Assembly: GCA_959018045.1 (NCBI GenBank) | Contig: CAUEJN010000048.1 | Location: 1-8,380, forward strand | Source: an uncultured Butyricicoccus sp. | Lineage (GTDB): Bacteria > Bacillota > Clostridia > Oscillospirales > Butyricicoccaceae | Direction: 5' to 3' | Length of the DNA: 8,380 bases | Part shown: one piece after another, positions 6,041 to 8,380 of the stretch | How positions within the stretch are numbered: the first letter of the stretch is position 1 | Layout: each line of letters starts with the position of its first letter | Translations under genes and position numbers: made by a program | Notes under the pieces: generated by a model | The model's database searches: none | What the model saw: the letters and a program-made list of their open reading frames with translations, nothing else | Told to the model about the DNA's origin: nothing

Positions 6041-7207
6041 ATGACCAAGATTGATATTATTTCCGGTTTCCTGGGCGCGGGCAAGACGACCCTGATCGGC
6101 CGCCTGCTGTCCGAACCGCTCAAGGGTGAACAGGTCGTGCTGATCGAGAACGAGTTTGGCGAGATCGGCATTGACGGCGGCTTCCTCAAGGATGCCGGTG
6201 TCCAGATCACCGAAATGAACTCGGGCTGCATCTGCTGCACGCTGGTCGGTGACTTTGGCAAGGCACTGCAGGAAGTCATCGAGACCTACCACCCGGCACG
6301 CATCCTGATCGAGCCCTCGGGCGTCGGCAAGCTGTCCGACGTCATCGCTGCCGTGCAGCGCGTCGCAGAGCACGAGCCGGTCGTCCTCAACAGCTTTGTC
6401 ACGGTTGTCGATGCCCAGAAGGCCAAGATGTACGCCAAGAACTTCGGCGAATTCTTCCTCAATCAGATCGAGCACGCGGGCGCAATCCTGCTCTCCCGTA
6501 CCCAGTTCGTCAAGGAAGACCGTCTGGAGCAGGTCGTTTCCCTGCTGCGCGAGCACAACAAGGATGCTCGTATCGTAACGACTCCCTGGGATCAGCTGAC
6601 CGGTGCGCAGCTGCTGTCGGTCATGGAGGACAGCCACTCGCTGTCGGCTGAGGTACTGGCTGAGATCGTGCATGCAGCTGAGGAGCATGAGCACCACCAT
6701 CATCACGATCACGAACATGAACATCACCATGAACACGGTGAGGAGTGCGGCTGCCACGACCATGAGCACGAGCATCATCACCATGAGCATGACCACGAGC
6801 ACCACCATGAGCACGGCGAGGACTGCGGCTGCCATGACCACGAGCACGAACATGAGCATGAACACCACCACGAGCACGGCGAAGGCTGCACCTGCGGCTG
6901 CCATGACCACGATCATCATGGCCATCACCATGCCGACGAGGTCTTCCAGAGCTGGGGTCGTGAGACCACGCACAAGTACACCGAGGAGCAGATCGCGTCC
7001 ATCCTGAACGCACTCGGTGATATCTCGCTGGGCACCATCCTGCGTGCCAAGGGCATCGTTGCTGCAACCGAGGGCGAGTGGATTCACTTCGACTTCGTAC
7101 CCGGTCAGCCCGAAGTCCGCCGCGGCCCGGCTGACTACACCGGCCGTCTGTGCGTCATCGGCGCAGAGCTGGACGAAGACCGCATCGCTGAGCTGTTTGG
7201 GGTGTAA
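6041..7207 (+). CDS. G3E/COG0523 (CobW-type) GTPase, putative metallochaperone with long His/Cys-rich insertion
   Basis: This 388-aa cytosolic P-loop GTPase belongs to the G3E family, which includes CobW-, YjiA- and ZNG1-type metallochaperones. The GTPase domain (about 3-190) shows Walker A GFLGAGKTT (9-17), IENEFGEIGIDG (35-46), the family's metal-binding CxCC motif (C63, C65, C66) and a Walker B/G3-like EPSGVG (91-96). At the G4 position it reads LSRTQ (151-155) rather than NKxD. Residues 215-298 are dominated by His, Glu, Asp and Cys in three near-copies of an HHHEHGE.CGCHDHEH unit. The CobW C-terminal domain follows (about 312-388). Residue content points to binding several metal ions, most likely zinc, though nickel or cobalt cannot be excluded. 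The start at 6041 is set by AAAGGGG (6026-6032) 8 nt upstream; an in-frame GTG at 5999 would fall at or before the transcription start. It is the first gene of a two-gene operon. Confidence 0.93.
   Translation: MTKIDIISGFLGAGKTTLIGRLLSEPLKGEQVVLIENEFGEIGIDGGFLKDAGVQITEMNSGCICCTLVGDFGKALQEVIETYHPARILIEPSGVGKLSDVIAAVQRVAEHEPVVLNSFVTVVDAQKAKMYAKNFGEFFLNQIEHAGAILLSRTQFVKEDRLEQVVSLLREHNKDARIVTTPWDQLTGAQLLSVMEDSHSLSAEVLAEIVHAAEEHEHHHHHDHEHEHHHEHGEECGCHDHEHEHHHHEHDHEHHHEHGEDCGCHDHEHEHEHEHHHEHGEGCTCGCHDHDHHGHHHADEVFQSWGRETTHKYTEEQIASILNALGDISLGTILRAKGIVAATEGEWIHFDFVPGQPEVRRGPADYTGRLCVIGAELDEDRIAELFGV
6722..6916 (+). repeat. In-frame tandem repeat encoding the His/Cys-rich metal-binding segment
   Basis: Three near-identical coding units encode HHHEHGEECGCHDHEHEH (6722-6775), the same with D for the second E of GEE (6800-6853), and a divergent third copy with an extra CT giving CTCGCHDH (6863-6916). 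Spacers of 8 and 3 codons between units are themselves HE/HD repeats. The CAC/CAT and GAG/GAA alternation makes the DNA low in complexity, so copy number may vary by slippage. Seven cysteines are arranged as CxC, CxC and CxCxC. Confidence 0.9.
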
Positions 7208-7210
7208 ACC

Positions 7211-8161
7211 ATGAAGGAAATTCCTGTTTATCTGTTTACCGGCTTTCTGGAGAGCGGTAAGACCATGTTCATCCAAGACATCCTCCGTGACCCCAACTTC
7301 ACCGAGGACGAGCGCTCGCTGCTGATCGTGTGCGAGGAGGGTATCGAGGAATACGATCCCCAGCTGCTGCACGACGCACGCACCGAGATGGTCATGGTCG
7401 AGGATGCGTCCGAGCTGACGCTGCGCTTCTTCCGCGATCTGGGCAAGAAGTTTAACCCCGACCGCGTCCTGATTGAGCTGAACGGCATGTGGGAAATCGG
7501 GGACTTCCTCGAGGGCAAGCTGCCGCCCGAGTGGCCGCTCTACCAGATCGTCACCACGGTCAACGCCCAGACCTTCGAGCTGTACTCCAACAACATCGGC
7601 CCGCGTATGTTTGAGCAGATTTCCATGGCCGATCTGATCGTCTTTAACCGCTGCACCGACGAGCTCAAGCAGATGCTCTACAAGAAGAACATCCGCGCCA
7701 TGAATCCCCGTGCCACCATCTTCCTCGACGATGTGAACGGCGGTTCGGAGGACTACCGCGATAATATGCCCCGTCCCTTCGATCTGGACGCGCCTGTCAT
7801 CGATATCTCGGACGAGAATTTTGGTCTGTGGTACGTCGATGCGACCGGTGACCCGGAACCCTATATCGGCAAGACGGTCAAGTTTAAGGGCATGGTGTAC
7901 AAGACCAAGAAGATGGAGCAGGAGCACGTCTTTGTGCCCGGACGCTTTGCCATGGTCTGCTGCGCGGATGACGTGCAGTTTGTCGGCTTCCTGTGTAAGG
8001 ATGCCGATACGACCGGTATCGCGCATAAGAGCTGGGGGACCGTCACGGCAGAGGTACGTGTGGAGTATGTTCCCCAGTATCGCGGCGAGGGCCCGGTGCT
8101 GTATTGTAAGAGGATCGAAAAGGCCGAAGCACCGAAGGAAGAACTCGTATATTTCAATTAA
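7211..8161 (+). CDS. Divergent CobW-type GTPase fused to a YcgQ-like (DUF1980/TIGR03943) C-terminal domain
   Basis: This 316-aa soluble protein starts 3 nt after the first GTPase gene, with GGGG (7199-7202) as a weak ribosome binding site, so it is probably translationally coupled. The N-terminal half (about 3-190) is a G3E-like P-loop domain with Walker A GFLESGKT (11-18), LIELNGMW at the G3 position (87-94) and NRCTD (146-150) near G4. The stretch aligned with CxCC in its neighbour reads VMVEDASELTL and has no cysteines. Residues of about 215-316 resemble the C-terminal domain of YcgQ-type proteins: GKTVKFKGMVY (220-230), GRFAMVCCADDVQFVGFLC (244-262) and the ending KRIEKAEAPKEELVYF. Those proteins usually act with a membrane permease, but none is in this window. 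Linkage to a metal chaperone suggests metal homeostasis. The family assignment of the C-terminus is from remembered motif similarity, not a search. Confidence 0.85.
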   Translation: MKEIPVYLFTGFLESGKTMFIQDILRDPNFTEDERSLLIVCEEGIEEYDPQLLHDARTEMVMVEDASELTLRFFRDLGKKFNPDRVLIELNGMWEIGDFLEGKLPPEWPLYQIVTTVNAQTFELYSNNIGPRMFEQISMADLIVFNRCTDELKQMLYKKNIRAMNPRATIFLDDVNGGSEDYRDNMPRPFDLDAPVIDISDENFGLWYVDATGDPEPYIGKTVKFKGMVYKTKKMEQEHVFVPGRFAMVCCADDVQFVGFLCKDADTTGIAHKSWGTVTAEVRVEYVPQYRGEGPVLYCKRIEKAEAPKEELVYFN

Positions 8162-8184
8162 GCACCGCACCAATCAATCGGGGT

Positions 8185-8333
8185 CCAGGGGACGAGTTCC
8201 CTGGCGTGATCCAGCCGCGCAGGCTGGCCGGACTCCGCAGAGTCCGGAACTCCCCTTTTGAAACCCGGTGTCCGACCCGGGTTTCAATCTAAACAAACAA
8301 AAAAAGAAAGACCGTCCTGTCGGACGGTCTTTC
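8185..8333 (+). repeat. Composite multi-hairpin 3' element, right copy
   Basis: Starting 23 nt after the stop codon of the second GTPase gene, five hairpins follow on the plus strand: CCAGGGGA-CGAG-TTCCCTGG (8185-8204, one G-T pair), CCAGCC-GCGCA-GGCTGG (8211-8227), CCGGACTC-CGCA-GAGTCCGG (8228-8247), TTGAAACCCGG-TGTCCGAC-CCGGGTTTCAA (8258-8287) and the 12-bp terminator-like stem at 8306-8333. Linkers match those of the left copy: 6 nt, 0 nt, 10 nt (9 in the left) and 18 nt (17 in the left). The two copies are in the same sense relative to their upstream genes and therefore inverted relative to each other across the window. Confidence 0.88.
8306..8333. terminator. Bidirectional terminator stem closing the right hairpin element
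   Basis: GAAAGACCGTCC (8306-8317), loop TGTC (8318-8321) and GGACGGTCTTTC (8322-8333) form a perfect 12-bp stem. On the plus strand it is preceded by an A-rich tract and followed only by the stem's own TTTC. On the minus strand it is followed by seven T's and GTTTGTTT, a textbook U-tract. It therefore looks strongest for transcription arriving from the right of the window, while still able to end the GTPase operon. Confidence 0.8.
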
Positions 8334-8339
8334 TCATGA

Positions 8340-8354
8340 GCGCACTTTGTGCGC
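8340..8354. other. Short hairpin after the terminator
   Basis: GCGCAC-TTT-GTGCGC forms a perfect 6-bp stem 6 nt beyond the terminator stem. No coding role is seen. It continues the hairpin chain toward the window edge. Confidence 0.6.
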
Positions 8355-8364
8355 GGAGTATTGC

Positions 8365-8380
8365 GCATCCTGCGGGATGC
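8365..8380. other. Hairpin with UGCG loop at the window edge
   Basis: GCATCC-TGCG-GGATGC forms a perfect 6-bp stem ending exactly at the last base, so the stem may be longer outside the window. On the plus strand its loop is C(UGCG)G, matching the UNCG tetraloop class and the same loop seen at 73-76 and 139-142. Confidence 0.6.

Noticed and set aside
6014..8173. 719-residue open reading frame on the minus strand
   Set aside because: It lies antisense over both GTPase genes. Its long Val/Met/Ala runs are simply the complement of His/Glu codons, it has no recognisable domain, and the plus-strand genes have clear motifs and ribosome binding sites.
1..8380. The inverted hairpin arrays at the two ends as terminal repeats of one mobile element
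   Set aside because: There is no transposase or integrase between them, the genes are ordinary housekeeping or accessory functions, the copies differ by compensated changes, and each follows a gene end. Dispersed intergenic repeats explain this better.
8185..8380. CRISPR-like array
   Set aside because: The hairpins differ in sequence and length, and no regular direct repeat with constant-length spacers is present.

Overview
The window looks like a chromosomal segment from a moderately high-GC Clostridia genome, probably an Oscillospirales/Ruminococcaceae-type gut anaerobe. This taxonomic reading is an inference from three things: G+C-rich coding DNA with strong AGGAGG-type ribosome binding sites, near-consensus extended -10 promoters, and the mix of protein families. 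There is no rRNA, phage, transposase or CRISPR signal, so the assignment is tentative.

Layout from left to right. (1) Bases 1-148 hold a chain of hairpins that follows the stop codon of a minus-strand MATE-family transporter (162-1523). (2) A 168-base divergent intergenic region separates the transporter from an AraC-family regulator (1692-2600), which is a natural candidate to control it. (3) A promoter near 2647-2675 precedes a two-gene cell-wall operon. It encodes a SEDS (FtsW/RodA/SpoVE) glycosyltransferase with an FHA phosphopeptide-binding domain fused to its N-terminus (2731-4527, TTG start). A short class B-like penicillin-binding transpeptidase (4514-5875) overlaps its end. Together they resemble the polymerase/crosslinker pairs used in elongation, division or sporulation. 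An intrinsic terminator follows at 5881-5914. (4) A second operon encodes two G3E/COG0523 (CobW-type) P-loop GTPases separated by 3 bases. The first (6041-7207) has the CxCC metal motif and a very long His/Cys-rich insertion made of three repeats. The second (7211-8161) lacks CxCC and ends in a domain resembling the C-terminus of YcgQ-type DUF1980/TIGR03943 proteins. The likely role is metal (probably zinc) handling. (5) Bases 8185-8333 hold a second copy of the hairpin chain, followed by more hairpins up to the window edge.

The most unusual signal is not a gene. The two hairpin chains, one at each end, are copies of one composite element. Each lies just after the last gene of its transcription unit, in the same orientation relative to that gene. 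Two hairpins are nearly identical between copies. The other two have diverged in their stems with compensatory changes that keep pairing. This points to selection on secondary structure in a dispersed 3'-end/intergenic element that ends in a bidirectional terminator stem.
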